Counted from the stretch's first letter, positions 7,784 through 18,256 are shown. The stretch: DNA of 64,000 nucleotides from Eubacterium callanderi (GCF_900142645.1 NZ_FRBP01000004.1:226041-290040), one strand, 5' to 3'. Program-made: numbers and translations. Notes: generated by a model from the sequence alone, not told the origin.

Positions 7784-10700
7784 ATGAAAAAGCAAAAAAC
7801 ATCAACGGTTCTGCTGCTTACCCTGCTGCTCACCATTTTGTTAGCCACACCAGCGCTGGCACAGCAGGCCGCAGTGGTGGATAAAACCGGCCCCAATTAC
7901 GAGGGAAAAGTGATCATGGCCGAAAACCTGAATCTGGGCATTGGCTCAGACGAGGAGCTGGCCAAAACACAGAACACCGGTATTCCATCCAGTGCATTCG
8001 GGAGAAGACCGGGAAGCACAGCAGACAGCACACACATCGAAGAGCCGGAAAACAGGGACGCGCGCTGCCTGACCATGGCACTGCCACAGCATGATTACCC
8101 GGAACTTTCCCGGGCGCCAGAGCCCAGAAACGCTCAGCCAGAGGAATATAAAACAGGGGACACCAAAACCATCTATTCCGATTATTACGCAGACGGCAGC
8201 GGCAGCTTTACCGCCGAGGTGGCCGCCGTCGGAAAAACCTGTACCATCTGGCGGGATACCGCCCACCGCGACCAGCTGAGCGATGAAGCTGCCCAGGATT
8301 ACGCCGATGCCATCGATACCCTCATCCACGATCCGCTGGAGAATGCTTTTGGTGGATGGAGCAATGCAGACGTAGACCAGGACGGCAAAACCGCCTTTAT
8401 ATTCTACCCCATGGACGGCAATGCGGGCTATTTCTATGCGGCTGATCTCTACACAAAAGAGCAGGCCGAGTGGGCTACCGGCAATGTGATGGATATGTTG
8501 AACATGAACATTAAGAACACATCCAATGTTATGACCACACTGTCCACCCTGGCCCACGAGCTCCAGCACCTCATCAACTATGCCCAGACCGGAGGCGACA
8601 GCGACAGCTGGCTTAACGAGACCTTTTCCCAGAGCGCCATTGCCATCGCCGGGCTGGCCAGCACCGAAACCGTCTATGAGGTGCCAGCCTTCATCAATTG
8701 GACACAGGACAAAGGGTACACACATCCTTTTATCTTTAAAGAATGGTATGTCCCAGGTGGGAGCGAGGCTGGAATCCCCTACGGCAGCTGGTACCTTTTT
8801 GGCCGGTATCTGGCTCACCAGACCCAGGATCTGGAAGGCGGAGGCGACAGTATCTATCAGACCATCACAGATGTCAATGATGGCAGTACCAGGCTTAAAG
8901 ATATCGAAGACGCCCTTGTTTCCATTGGTTACATGGGCGAAGGAAAAACAGTGGCCGATATGGATGAACTCATCACCAACTATAACCTGGCCCTGTACCT
9001 CAGAGAGCCCTCCGGGCCCTACAGCCTTTCCGGCAACGCCCAGGAGCCCTCAAACCTGGACGGCGTGCAGGTCGGTCGGCTGTTCCAGACACCAAATGCC
9101 CCAGAAGCCCTGCCCGGCGGCGGCGCGGCCAGCTGGAGCCTGATTAAGGGCGACGACAGCGTCACCCCTGTGGCCTTCGGCCCCAATGTTCACTTTGCGG
9201 GCATCACTACTGAAATCATGGAAGGAGCTGCTGCCGAACCCCGTTCAGGCATACTGCTTTATGGTGACACCGTTCGTCTGAGTACTGCCGATGAAAACGC
9301 CGAGATCCGTTACACCCTGGACGGCAGCGATCCGGTCAAAAACGGCATGGAATATACCGAGCCCATCACCATGACCCAAAAGACCACGCTCAAGGCCTGT
9401 ACAGTACAGAGCAGTGGAAATTATTCCCCGGTGAGCACCTGGGAATATCAGGTTAAGACTGGCGCCGTCAGTGCCAGTGTGCCTTCGGGGCGGGTAGAAA
9501 CCGGCACCCCGGTTACCCTGAGCTGCGCGACGCCGGGCGCAGAAATCCGCTATACCGTAGACGGCAGCGAGCCTTCGGCCACCAACGGAGCCGTCTATAC
9601 CGGACCCGTCACCATCAGCCAGACCACCACCCTCAAAGTCGGCAGCCTGATGCCCGGCCGCAGCGATGTGCTGCCCGGCGACGTGCGCACCTTTGCCTAT
9701 GAAGCCGGCCAGGGGATAGGTGACCGCTATGAGCCCAACAACAGCATCACCGCCGCCACAGCATTCAGCTTTCCAGGCAGGCTTGAGGGCACCATCCACA
9801 ATCCCGAGGATGTAGATGTTTACGCCTTTACACTGGAAAACAGCGCAAAGCTCAGCCTGACCCTGACACCGCCCGACGGCGCATCCTTCAGCCTGACCCT
9901 CTGCGACGAAAAGGGCAATATCCTCAAGGAATCCGCCTATGCGGGAAAGAGCCAGAGTATCCGCTACAAGGCGGCCTCGGGCAGATACCTGGTAAAGGTA
10001 GCCGGCATGGACGGCAGCGCCTCCGAGGTTCAGCCCTATACCTTAAGCCTGACCAGAGAGATGGAGGAAAGCGCAGTTAAAAGCCTGGATATGTCCGAGA
10101 TGAACATGCTCACAGCCTTGACCGATAAAAGTGACACCGGCAGCGACTACGCCTGGGATTGGGGCTTAGAGGGCGGCGGACATTTCCTCATGTCCATGGC
10201 CTATTATTCCCATTGGAACGGGCCTGTCAGTGAAAGACTGGATCCCTTTAGTGAAACCGGCCCTTTTAATTATCAGAACCATTCCGGACAGGCCGAGTAC
10301 CATGTCCAGAACGCACTGTACCTGCCCAATGACCAACGTCAGAGCAGCATCGAGCACATTAAAAACGCCGTGTACAGCTACGGCGCGGCCGATATCTACA
10401 TCATGTCTGCCAATGCCTACTGGACCCTGGACAAGGTAAACCTGTACGTAGATAAGAATAACTACGATTATGAAATAAAGGGTCACGACGGCGGCCACAT
10501 CGTCACCATTGTGGGCTGGGACGATGCCTACAGTAAAGAGAATTTCAAGGGATGCCCAGAGCTGGCAAAAGCCTGGGGCTACGAAGATGTAAGCATCCCG
10601 CAGCCCGAAAGTGACGGAGCCTTTATTGTTAAAAATTCCTGGGGCGATAACGCAGGTGAGCAGGGGTACTTTTACCTGTCTTACGAGGATGCCTTTATGC

Positions 10701-12223
10701 TGAACAATAACCCGACCGTCTACATGGCCGACGATATGCCCGACAACTATAACCACCAGTACATCAACGATCCTTACGGCACTTTTGATTTCTGGACATT
10801 GGGCGATGCCTTCACAGCCACCGAGCGGTTTGTCAACGAAAAGGAAGCGCCAGAGCTACTAAAAGCCGTGTCCTTTGTGACCGGCACAGCCAATACAAGG
10901 TACGAGATCAGCGTGACCCAGAACGGCGAGACGAAAAAAGTGGCCGAGGGCGTCAAGAAATACCCAGGCTTCTACACCGAACGGCTGAACCAGTCCATTA
11001 CCATCCCACAGGGCGGCACCTTTGACATTAACGTGAGGGTTGAGAGTACCGTACCGGGACAGAGCACCAGCATTGGCGTCAGCCTGAGAAAAGAGGGAAC
11101 CACCAGCGGGGTACAGCCCAGGAGCGATGTGGCCTTCATAACCTTAAACGGTATGACCGAGGACGTTGGAAAAAAAACCATCTTCCCCAATATCCGAGCC
11201 TATACCTGTGACGTCAATACCCACGCCTATACCGAAAGCGGCATAAACACCGAAGCGGCAGACCAGAAAACAGAGGCGGCTTCGCAGACACTTCCTGAGG
11301 GAGCATTGCAGAATGTCGAGATCACCGGGGAGGATACCGCCTCCGTCAACGGCGCGGTGGCCCTTTCCATCAAAGACTCCGGCAGCGCCCAGGCCCCAGC
11401 GAGAGATCTGCCCGCCAGGTTTGACCTGAGGGATACCAGCACCCTTACCCCGGTGCGTAATCAGGGAGCCACATCCGCCTGCTGGACCTTCGCGGCCACC
11501 GCCTGTGTCGAAAACAACATCGCCCGGACCGGCGGCTTTGCCACCGACTACCCCACTGGCATCAGCCTGAGCGACAGTGAAAAAAACGTCCTGCTCACAA
11601 AAGACGCACCAGAGCAGCCCGTCACCCTGACCGCCCGCCTCACCGGGGCCGACAGCCCGTCAAGCACCCGGATCAACTGGAGTGTAACCGGGGATGTGGA
11701 CAGTGTGCGCCTGGACAGCACCTTCAGCCAGAACGGCGAGAGCGTTCCAGTGCTCACCGCCTTAAAGCCCGGTGTGGTCACCCTGACCGCAGCCAGCGAT
11801 GCCGACATGACCGTTACAGCCAGCTGCACCATCACCATCACCGCCCAGGGCGTGGAAACCCTGAGCATCAGCCCGGCCGCCCTCACCCTGAACAAGGGCG
11901 AAACCGGAAAGCTCACCGCCCAGACCGGCCCCAAGAGCGCTGTGAATAAAACCGTGCTCTGGGAAAGCGACCACCCCGAAATTGCCAACGTGGACGCAGA
12001 CGGCAACGTTACTGCCATCTCCGGCGGTAAGGCCACCATCACCGCTAAAGCAGGCACCGCCGTTGCCACCGCCGAGGTCACCGTCAAGGGCACCCCGGCC
12101 ATCAACCCGGGAGCAGACAGCCCAAAAACCGGCATTATTCAGGACAGCACCCTGTCCGCAGCCCTGTGCGCAGGGCTGCTGGCACTGTTTGCGATCTGCG
12201 GTCTGGCCTATAAAAAACAATAG
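7784..12223 (+). CDS. Secreted mosaic protease: M30 metallopeptidase plus rearranged papain-like domain
   Basis: 1479 aa. The signal peptide is about 1-26. An M30 (hyicolysin-like) domain carries His258-Glu259-His262 (HELQH) and downstream Glu279 (SWLNE). Two chitobiase C-terminal-like repeats (about 485-640; YTLDGSDP, YTVDGSEP) and a PPC domain (about 645-755; GDRYEPNNS) follow. A C1A papain-like segment (about 767-1000) has His905 (GGHIVTIVGWDD) and Asn951 (VKNSWG), but the nucleophile segment (RFDLRD, NQGATSACWTF) comes later, with Cys1233. Two BIG2-like Ig domains (about 1257-1440) and an SPKTG anchor end the protein. Whether the permuted papain fold is active is unknown. RBS AAGGAG; the next gene is 27 bases downstream. 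Confidence 0.88.
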   Translation: MKKQKTSTVLLLTLLLTILLATPALAQQAAVVDKTGPNYEGKVIMAENLNLGIGSDEELAKTQNTGIPSSAFGRRPGSTADSTHIEEPENRDARCLTMALPQHDYPELSRAPEPRNAQPEEYKTGDTKTIYSDYYADGSGSFTAEVAAVGKTCTIWRDTAHRDQLSDEAAQDYADAIDTLIHDPLENAFGGWSNADVDQDGKTAFIFYPMDGNAGYFYAADLYTKEQAEWATGNVMDMLNMNIKNTSNVMTTLSTLAHELQHLINYAQTGGDSDSWLNETFSQSAIAIAGLASTETVYEVPAFINWTQDKGYTHPFIFKEWYVPGGSEAGIPYGSWYLFGRYLAHQTQDLEGGGDSIYQTITDVNDGSTRLKDIEDALVSIGYMGEGKTVADMDELITNYNLALYLREPSGPYSLSGNAQEPSNLDGVQVGRLFQTPNAPEALPGGGAASWSLIKGDDSVTPVAFGPNVHFAGITTEIMEGAAAEPRSGILLYGDTVRLSTADENAEIRYTLDGSDPVKNGMEYTEPITMTQKTTLKACTVQSSGNYSPVSTWEYQVKTGAVSASVPSGRVETGTPVTLSCATPGAEIRYTVDGSEPSATNGAVYTGPVTISQTTTLKVGSLMPGRSDVLPGDVRTFAYEAGQGIGDRYEPNNSITAATAFSFPGRLEGTIHNPEDVDVYAFTLENSAKLSLTLTPPDGASFSLTLCDEKGNILKESAYAGKSQSIRYKAASGRYLVKVAGMDGSASEVQPYTLSLTREMEESAVKSLDMSEMNMLTALTDKSDTGSDYAWDWGLEGGGHFLMSMAYYSHWNGPVSERLDPFSETGPFNYQNHSGQAEYHVQNALYLPNDQRQSSIEHIKNAVYSYGAADIYIMSANAYWTLDKVNLYVDKNNYDYEIKGHDGGHIVTIVGWDDAYSKENFKGCPELAKAWGYEDVSIPQPESDGAFIVKNSWGDNAGEQGYFYLSYEDAFMLNNNPTVYMADDMPDNYNHQYINDPYGTFDFWTLGDAFTATERFVNEKEAPELLKAVSFVTGTANTRYEISVTQNGETKKVAEGVKKYPGFYTERLNQSITIPQGGTFDINVRVESTVPGQSTSIGVSLRKEGTTSGVQPRSDVAFITLNGMTEDVGKKTIFPNIRAYTCDVNTHAYTESGINTEAADQKTEAASQTLPEGALQNVEITGEDTASVNGAVALSIKDSGSAQAPARDLPARFDLRDTSTLTPVRNQGATSACWTFAATACVENNIARTGGFATDYPTGISLSDSEKNVLLTKDAPEQPVTLTARLTGADSPSSTRINWSVTGDVDSVRLDSTFSQNGESVPVLTALKPGVVTLTAASDADMTVTASCTITITAQGVETLSISPAALTLNKGETGKLTAQTGPKSAVNKTVLWESDHPEIANVDADGNVTAISGGKATITAKAGTAVATAEVTVKGTPAINPGADSPKTGIIQDSTLSAALCAGLLALFAICGLAYKKQ

Positions 12224-12250
12224 AATGAATACCGTCATTAAGGAGAAGAA

Positions 12251-15200
12251 ATGAAGAAACGATTTTTAGGCATACTGCTCAGCCTGCTCATGGCATTTTC
12301 AGCCCTGCCACTGCCAGCCCTGGCGCAGGAGAGCAGTCCGGCAGACTACGGAACCCCGGGAACCGACTATGTGGAGGGCGAGGCCATTGTCTGCGTGAGC
12401 GGCGGAGCCGGAGCCTTATCTGGCAGAGCCCAGCGCCGAAGCGCCGGGCCCTCCTACAGCGCTGAGACCCTCATGAACCTGGACAGTAGCCAGAACGCAG
12501 GAGAAGCCGTCCCGGCGATGCTGCGCGCCGCAGAGCCCCAGACAGAAGACACGCTTGTCCTTGTCAAAACACAGGACGGCAGCAGCACCGAAACCCTCAT
12601 TGAGCAACTGAGTGAAAACCCGGCCGTGCGCTTTGCCGAGCCCAATTACATCCTGAAGGCAAACGCCGTGGATGAAAACACCTATGAGGATATGAGCGCC
12701 CAGCAGTGGGGGCTTGCCAACAGGCGCCAGAATCACGCCGACCTGAATATCGCGCCGCTGTACCAGTCTGGTGAGAAGGGCAGCGAGGAGGTTGTGGTGG
12801 CCGTTATCGACTCAGGCATCGACGCCACCCACCCCGATCTGGCCCCGCAGATGTGGGACAGGGGGCTTGATTACCCTGAGCTTGCCGCCATGGGCGGGGG
12901 AGCGTACGGCATGGTCACCAACGCCAACTATGACGATACCCGGAACACCAGTGACGACAACGGACATGGCACCCACTGTGCAGGCGTTATCGGCGCGTCC
13001 TGGAACAGCCAGGGAACCCAGGGTGTCTGTGCTGATCTGCGCCTCATGGCCCTCAAATATCTGGATCAGAACGGAAACGGCAATGTGGGCTGGGCCGTCA
13101 GGGCCTACGCTTACCTGTCCAAGGCATGTGATCTGGGAGTAAACCTCAGGGCTGTCAACAATTCCTGGGGCGGCGTATATATCAGTAGCGCCGTCAGGGC
13201 CGCTGTGGATGAGCTGGGGAAAAAGGGCGTCGTCTCGGTTTTTTCTTCGGGGAATAATGCCCAGAACACGGACGAAAATCCGCGCACCAGCCTCTCTTCA
13301 GCCCAGAGCCCCTACGCCCTCAATGTCAACGCCATGGATGAGTACGGTCGTCCCGCCTCCTTTTCCAATTACGGCGCCTACAGCACCGACATTTATGCCC
13401 CCGGCGTCCGTGCCCTGTCCACCCTTCCTCAGGATAAGGCAGAGTACAACAGCCTGCTGAGCCGGGACAGTCTTGTTTATACAGGCTTCGAGAAAGAAAA
13501 CAGTGCCACCGACAAGGCCGATATCCCAGACGCCAATGGCAACGCCCTTACCTTCTATGCTTATGATGATACGAAGGAATACAAGCTGGGCGAGCCTTTT
13601 ATCGCAGCCGGGCCGGATAAGGTGGCCTATGGCGCCAGCGCCCTGGACATAAACCCAGGGAAGCAGAAAGTCACCCGGATCATCTCCGCCCCCATTACCC
13701 TGGGGGCGCCGCAGGAAGGGCTGAGTCTCTCCTTTACAGCTACCGCCTCGGATTTCAGCGCCGTTGAGGTTTATATTCACAACCTTGCAGATCAAAAGAC
13801 CTACACGCCAAAGCTTTATAATTGCGCCGGCTTTTACAATGAGGATGGCAGCGTTCTCTCCATCACCGATGGCGACTGGGTTAACAACACGGCAGCGCTT
13901 GAAGCCGGGTGGGTGGACACCCCCTTCCAGATCGAGATCGATTTGTATGAAGCTTCCGACACCAATGTCCCCACCTATATGGACACCGTAGGTATCGGCA
14001 GCCGTAAGGTGCCTTACGGCACCATGAGCGGCACCTCCATGGCAGCGCCCGCGGTTACGGGTGCGGTTGCCCTGCTGTCCGCCGCCTATCCCGATGAGGA
14101 CGCCGGAAAAATCAGCGCACGGATCAGCGGCGGAGCCAATCGGAGCCTGAACGCAGCCATGAACAGCCAGTGTATCAGCGGCGGCAGCCTGGACACAGCC
14201 AAGGCCTGGCAGAACCCCGATCCAGCGCCCAGACATTTTGTGCAGGATACCGGCAGCCTTACCATCGACGGCTATTTCTTTGGCGAGGATCAGGGCAGGG
14301 TAGAAATCGGCGGTGCAGAAGCCACCGTTACCAGCTGGTCCGATACCCATATCACCGCAGCCCTGCCCGAGGGTTTTGAAGCCGAGGGCATGACCGAGGT
14401 GCGCGTCACCCGGTCAGACGGCAGCTTGGGAAGAAGCTATCATTCATTTACAGCCAGTCCGGCCCAGTCCGCCTTCCAGGCGCTGGCCCTGCCTGCCGAG
14501 TCTCCGGATTACACGGGCTCCATACTCGAAAAAGCAGGCACTGCCGGCGGTTTTATGGCCGCCACAGGCCAGAAGCTCTACTATCTGGGAAGTGACATAT
14601 TCAACGAATCCAACTATGCCGGAATCACCGATTACGCCACAGAGCTCTGGTGCTACGATATTCCGGGCAATGTCTGGCAAAAGCTTGCCAGTCTGCCAGA
14701 CGTCCCCTATAATTTAAATGGCTTCTGCGCATGGGAGGGAAAATTATACGCCTTGGGTGAGTACCAGCCAGACGAGGACAGCGGCGAACAGTGGGTTTAT
14801 ACCTATGACCCCGAAACCGGCGCCTGGAATGAAGGCCATCGGGTGGATACCCATTATCCTTTGTGCGGCGGCCTCATCAATTATCAGAACAGGCTGGTTA
14901 TTGTCGGCGGCCTAAACCCATGGGAGGCTGCCGATACCGCGGGCCTGTATGCCCTCGATCCAGAAACCGGCAGCCTCAGCCAAATGGAAGGCGCCTGCCT
15001 GCCCGAGAAAATGTCCAATGTCAATATTACTGTCGGCGGTGCAGACCGGGAGCAGCTTATCATCAACGGGTATAGTCAGCTGGTTGGATACATGCTCATC
15101 GATGTCAGAAAAACCTGGCGGTACGATGGTCAGAACTGGGCGGAAACCATCATACCTGAGAATACCGCGCCCACCGGAACCACTGCTCTTGGCGGCACCA

Positions 15201-15616
15201 AAAGCGGCGCCCTGATCACAGGGTACAGAAGTACCAGCGAGAGCAGCCAGGACACCATCGGCATGAGCCCGGATGGGGCAGTCTTCATACAAGACAGTTT
15301 TTATCCCACCGCGTCCTGCACTTTTTACAGGGGCATCGCCTACAGCGGACATTACTATGTGATGGCGTCCGCCTCAGACACCTCCAGCCTTGTCTTTAAG
15401 CGTATGGCCGCGGATACGGCCGAGCCGGAAGAGCCCGTCGATCCGGAGCCATCCCCCAGTGTGAAACCGGCGCCGTCCGAACCCCCGGCCAACAGCAGCC
15501 AGAACCCCGGGGACAATGCAGGCACTGGCCTCACCGGACAGCAGACAGCTCTGGCCGCCGCCCTGCTCACACTCGTCGCCCTGGCAGGATTGGCCCTTTG
15601 GAGAAAGTTTATGTAG
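12251..15616 (+). CDS. Second secreted subtilisin-like serine protease (S8) with propeller and anchor
   Basis: 1121 aa, paralogue of the 3222 gene. The signal peptide ends near LALAQE, followed by the same SPADYGTPG propeptide start. The triad is Asp187 (VIDSGID), His239 (GHGTHCAG) and Ser596 (GTSMAAP). After the catalytic domain come an IPT/TIG-like module (YFFGEDQGRVEIGG), a kelch-like propeller (LYALGE, YTYDPETGAW), a Pro/Ser linker and an anchor with NAGTG, a membrane helix and a short WRKFM tail. RBS AAGGAG five bases before ATG. Probably co-transcribed with the M30/papain gene and so under the same boxes. Confidence 0.92.
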   Translation: MKKRFLGILLSLLMAFSALPLPALAQESSPADYGTPGTDYVEGEAIVCVSGGAGALSGRAQRRSAGPSYSAETLMNLDSSQNAGEAVPAMLRAAEPQTEDTLVLVKTQDGSSTETLIEQLSENPAVRFAEPNYILKANAVDENTYEDMSAQQWGLANRRQNHADLNIAPLYQSGEKGSEEVVVAVIDSGIDATHPDLAPQMWDRGLDYPELAAMGGGAYGMVTNANYDDTRNTSDDNGHGTHCAGVIGASWNSQGTQGVCADLRLMALKYLDQNGNGNVGWAVRAYAYLSKACDLGVNLRAVNNSWGGVYISSAVRAAVDELGKKGVVSVFSSGNNAQNTDENPRTSLSSAQSPYALNVNAMDEYGRPASFSNYGAYSTDIYAPGVRALSTLPQDKAEYNSLLSRDSLVYTGFEKENSATDKADIPDANGNALTFYAYDDTKEYKLGEPFIAAGPDKVAYGASALDINPGKQKVTRIISAPITLGAPQEGLSLSFTATASDFSAVEVYIHNLADQKTYTPKLYNCAGFYNEDGSVLSITDGDWVNNTAALEAGWVDTPFQIEIDLYEASDTNVPTYMDTVGIGSRKVPYGTMSGTSMAAPAVTGAVALLSAAYPDEDAGKISARISGGANRSLNAAMNSQCISGGSLDTAKAWQNPDPAPRHFVQDTGSLTIDGYFFGEDQGRVEIGGAEATVTSWSDTHITAALPEGFEAEGMTEVRVTRSDGSLGRSYHSFTASPAQSAFQALALPAESPDYTGSILEKAGTAGGFMAATGQKLYYLGSDIFNESNYAGITDYATELWCYDIPGNVWQKLASLPDVPYNLNGFCAWEGKLYALGEYQPDEDSGEQWVYTYDPETGAWNEGHRVDTHYPLCGGLINYQNRLVIVGGLNPWEAADTAGLYALDPETGSLSQMEGACLPEKMSNVNITVGGADREQLIINGYSQLVGYMLIDVRKTWRYDGQNWAETIIPENTAPTGTTALGGTKSGALITGYRSTSESSQDTIGMSPDGAVFIQDSFYPTASCTFYRGIAYSGHYYVMASASDTSSLVFKRMAADTAEPEEPVDPEPSPSVKPAPSEPPANSSQNPGDNAGTGLTGQQTALAAALLTLVALAGLALWRKFM

Positions 15617-15643
15617 GGAATTAAGCCGTCAGGCAGCCCCCGC

Positions 15644-15664
15644 GGCACGACGGGGCGTCGTGCC
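15644..15664. repeat. Hairpin repeat in a gene-poor gap
   Basis: Arms GGCACGAC/GTCGTGCC surround GGGGC, followed by CCTACA. It resembles short REP-like or MITE-end sequences; no second full copy was found in the window. The rest of 15617-15887 holds only short frames: 15669-15725 (18 codons) and 15731-15817 (28 codons, ending in EKEIEEIKASMES). These may be debris of a decayed gene. I see no intact gene. Confidence 0.4.
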
Positions 15665-15887
15665 CTACATGTCAATAAAGAATCGGCAGAAACTGGAAGC
15701 CTTTATTCAAAAACACGCAGACTAGTGCGGATGAACCATCCGATTCCGTTTATTGCCCGGGCCACCGATTTAAGCGAAAAAGAAATAGAAGAAATCAAAG
15801 CGAGTATGGAGTCCTGAAGGTAGGGAACCACGCCCCGGGGTCTGCCCCCGAGCTGTTTGATCTGCCTGACAGCCTTTCAGACGCGCA

Positions 15888-15927
15888 AACAGCCCGGTTT
15901 TCCACATAGTGAAAACCGGGCTGTTTT
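15888..15927. terminator. Bidirectional terminator
   Basis: A long stem AACAGCCCGGTTTTC/GAAAACCGGGCTGTT is followed by T's. It lies just beyond the stop of the leftward papain-like gene. Confidence 0.9.
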
Positions 15928-15949
15928 TATGTCTTAATCCATAAAGCTG

Positions 15950-18256
15950 TTAAGCTTTTCTGTTTCTGCGGTAGAGGATAAAGCCGCCGCTGGCTGCCAA
16001 CAGGAGGACGGCCGCGATGGTCAGACCCATGCCTGCTGTGGTGTCGAAGAGCCCTGTTCCCACGTTTTTGCCGCCGCTGGTAACATTCTGTCCGTTATCA
16101 TTGGCTGGGGGCGTGGCGCCGGAGCCTTCACCGGTGCCGGGGTCGCCGCCGGAAGGCGTGTCTGGGGTTACGGCCATATTCAGCACATAATGAGCGCCGT
16201 TGTTGCCGCGGGGCGCCGAGGTGGTATCAACGGTCACAGCACCTGGGGTGTTTAGCACTGCTGCGTCAAGCTTTGTGCCCTCCTCATAGGCCTCGCCGCC
16301 CACTGTAATAACTGCCTCGCCATTCTCTGTCTGTGCGCTCAGGCTAAAGGCTGCCGCGCCCTTGGGCAGGCTGATGGCTGCGGCCAGGTCGGTGACGTTC
16401 TGGCTGCCGAGGGATTGTCCCTGGGCGTCAAAGGACTCGCCGCCCAGAGTGACCGCCGGAGCCGTGTCCTGATCGACTGTAAAGGCCTTGATCATAACAT
16501 TACCAGGGTAGGCCTTGTTATCCCCACCAATAGGTATCACCTGAAATGCGTTAGTAATGGTTTCATCGGTAATATCCTTCCATACCGGCACCGGCGCTTC
16601 AGCCTGATCAGTAAACAAGGTGTTAAGGCCGTAGACAAAACTCTGTCCAGGCGCATTGGTCGCTGTCTGCTGAGTATAGTAAGTGTAGACGGTCTGCCCG
16701 TTTTTGTCCTTAACATCAACCGGTGCAGCATTTTTCAACCCTATCTCAATGGGGACACCGTCGTGGTCTGGATAGGTAATGGTCTGGACAACGGAGAAAT
16801 GCTCGCCGGCCTTTAAGCTAATAGGCGTTTCAGATCGGAGCTCAAGGGTGTAGTAGCCCGTATTTGAGAACGTGTCCTCCTGAGTATATACAGGAGCGCC
16901 AGAAATAGGACTGCTGGTATCTGGCACGCGGTAGATCTCCGTGGTAACCGTCGCGTTGGCGTCATTGGCGGTAAGGGACACAGCCTTTAAGACCTCAGCC
17001 TTGTCCGCCGTGAAAATGTTGGCAACCTTCAGAGGAATATTCTGGGCTTTAGCAATTTGTCCGACAAACGTATCAATATTTACAGCAATGGCGTTCTTGT
17101 TACCTAAATAGTCGTACTGATAGTTGTTGTCATAGTCATACAGGCCCATTTCGCCGCTGTCGGCTGTGCAGCTGGCGTACATGGTCATAGTGGCGTCATA
17201 GTAGGACAGGTAAAAATACCCATCAGTGCCCCATTTGTCGCTCCAGCTATTTTTGACAATCCACGCACCGGCTCCTGGCGGTACAGTGGTGAAATTCTCA
17301 GAATTGGCTGTAAAAGTGTCGTCCCACCCCACAATGCTCACGCCGTGGTTGGGAGCCATAAAGGTATCATGGTAGTAGGCGCTTGTATCGCGCTTAAAGT
17401 AAGGGCTGGGAGAGGGATTTTCTTCGGTAACATCCTCCGGCTTAGATTCGTCAGCGTTAAACATTACCGCGACGGCTCCGTTGCTCATGATTTTATCCTT
17501 GACTGCGTTTACGACAGCACCAACCTGGGTCATATCGGTGCTGCCGGATTCCCTGTTTACTGCGCCCATGATTAGCTCCATATCCTCCAGATGGTAGGCA
17601 TTGTCATTGATCTGGCTGTAAGGGACAGACCAGTCGTCTTTCGGGTCAAAATAAGAGACATCGTAGAGGCTGCCATCATGGCTGGGGACTTTACCCATAA
17701 CGGTATTTCCCTGAGCGCCTTGATATGGGATTTCCTTCTCTGTGCTGGCCCCATACCAGGTAGAAAGCTGAGCGCCAAACCCGTAGAAATTGCCGCCTGC
17801 ATCGTATAGCTCATTGGCGTTCTTTGAGACAATGGTGGTTCCTTCCTTGTTTTCAGGCGTTGTGTTCTGCGCCTGATAGGTGAACCAGGTCGCAGCCTTT
17901 TCAGACAAATCGATACCTGCGGAGGCTTTGCCTTCAGATAAAAGGTTGGATTCCACAGAGCTGATGCCCGCAAAGGCCCAGCAGGCGCCCCAGGGGTTCT
18001 GGAACTTTACCGGGGTGGAAAAGCCTTTTTCTCTCAGATCATATTTATCTGGATAGCCCATTCGGTTTTGAACGGGTGCAGATGAAGTACTGGGCAGATT
18101 GTCCATATCCATCACAATACCGCCGTGCTGTTCCAGATTCATGGAGAGGCCCGCCCCTTCAGGCAGAGCAGACGCAAAAACCGATGCGCCCGGCAGGGCC
18201 AGGGCTGCGGCAAGTGCCAAACCGACAATCCGACTGATCAAATGTTTCTTTTTCAT
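15950..18256 (-). CDS. Secreted wall-anchored papain-like cysteine protease (C1A)
   Basis: 768 aa. The signal peptide is about residues 1-29 (ASVFASA). The catalytic domain is in normal order: Cys92 (WGACWAFAG), His304 (NHGVSIVGWDD) and Asn336 (IVKNSWSDKWG), ending in GYFYLSYYD. A beta-rich lectin-like region follows, then repetitive Gly/Thr-rich sequence and an anchor: NVGTGLF, a membrane segment and YRRNRKA. RBS GAAAGGAAA. Contrast with the rearranged papain domain in the 7784 gene. Three LytTR-type boxes lie directly upstream, so co-regulation with the other proteases is likely. Confidence 0.92.
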   Translation of the reverse strand: MKKKHLISRIVGLALAAALALPGASVFASALPEGAGLSMNLEQHGGIVMDMDNLPSTSSAPVQNRMGYPDKYDLREKGFSTPVKFQNPWGACWAFAGISSVESNLLSEGKASAGIDLSEKAATWFTYQAQNTTPENKEGTTIVSKNANELYDAGGNFYGFGAQLSTWYGASTEKEIPYQGAQGNTVMGKVPSHDGSLYDVSYFDPKDDWSVPYSQINDNAYHLEDMELIMGAVNRESGSTDMTQVGAVVNAVKDKIMSNGAVAVMFNADESKPEDVTEENPSPSPYFKRDTSAYYHDTFMAPNHGVSIVGWDDTFTANSENFTTVPPGAGAWIVKNSWSDKWGTDGYFYLSYYDATMTMYASCTADSGEMGLYDYDNNYQYDYLGNKNAIAVNIDTFVGQIAKAQNIPLKVANIFTADKAEVLKAVSLTANDANATVTTEIYRVPDTSSPISGAPVYTQEDTFSNTGYYTLELRSETPISLKAGEHFSVVQTITYPDHDGVPIEIGLKNAAPVDVKDKNGQTVYTYYTQQTATNAPGQSFVYGLNTLFTDQAEAPVPVWKDITDETITNAFQVIPIGGDNKAYPGNVMIKAFTVDQDTAPAVTLGGESFDAQGQSLGSQNVTDLAAAISLPKGAAAFSLSAQTENGEAVITVGGEAYEEGTKLDAAVLNTPGAVTVDTTSAPRGNNGAHYVLNMAVTPDTPSGGDPGTGEGSGATPPANDNGQNVTSGGKNVGTGLFDTTAGMGLTIAAVLLLAASGGFILYRRNRKA

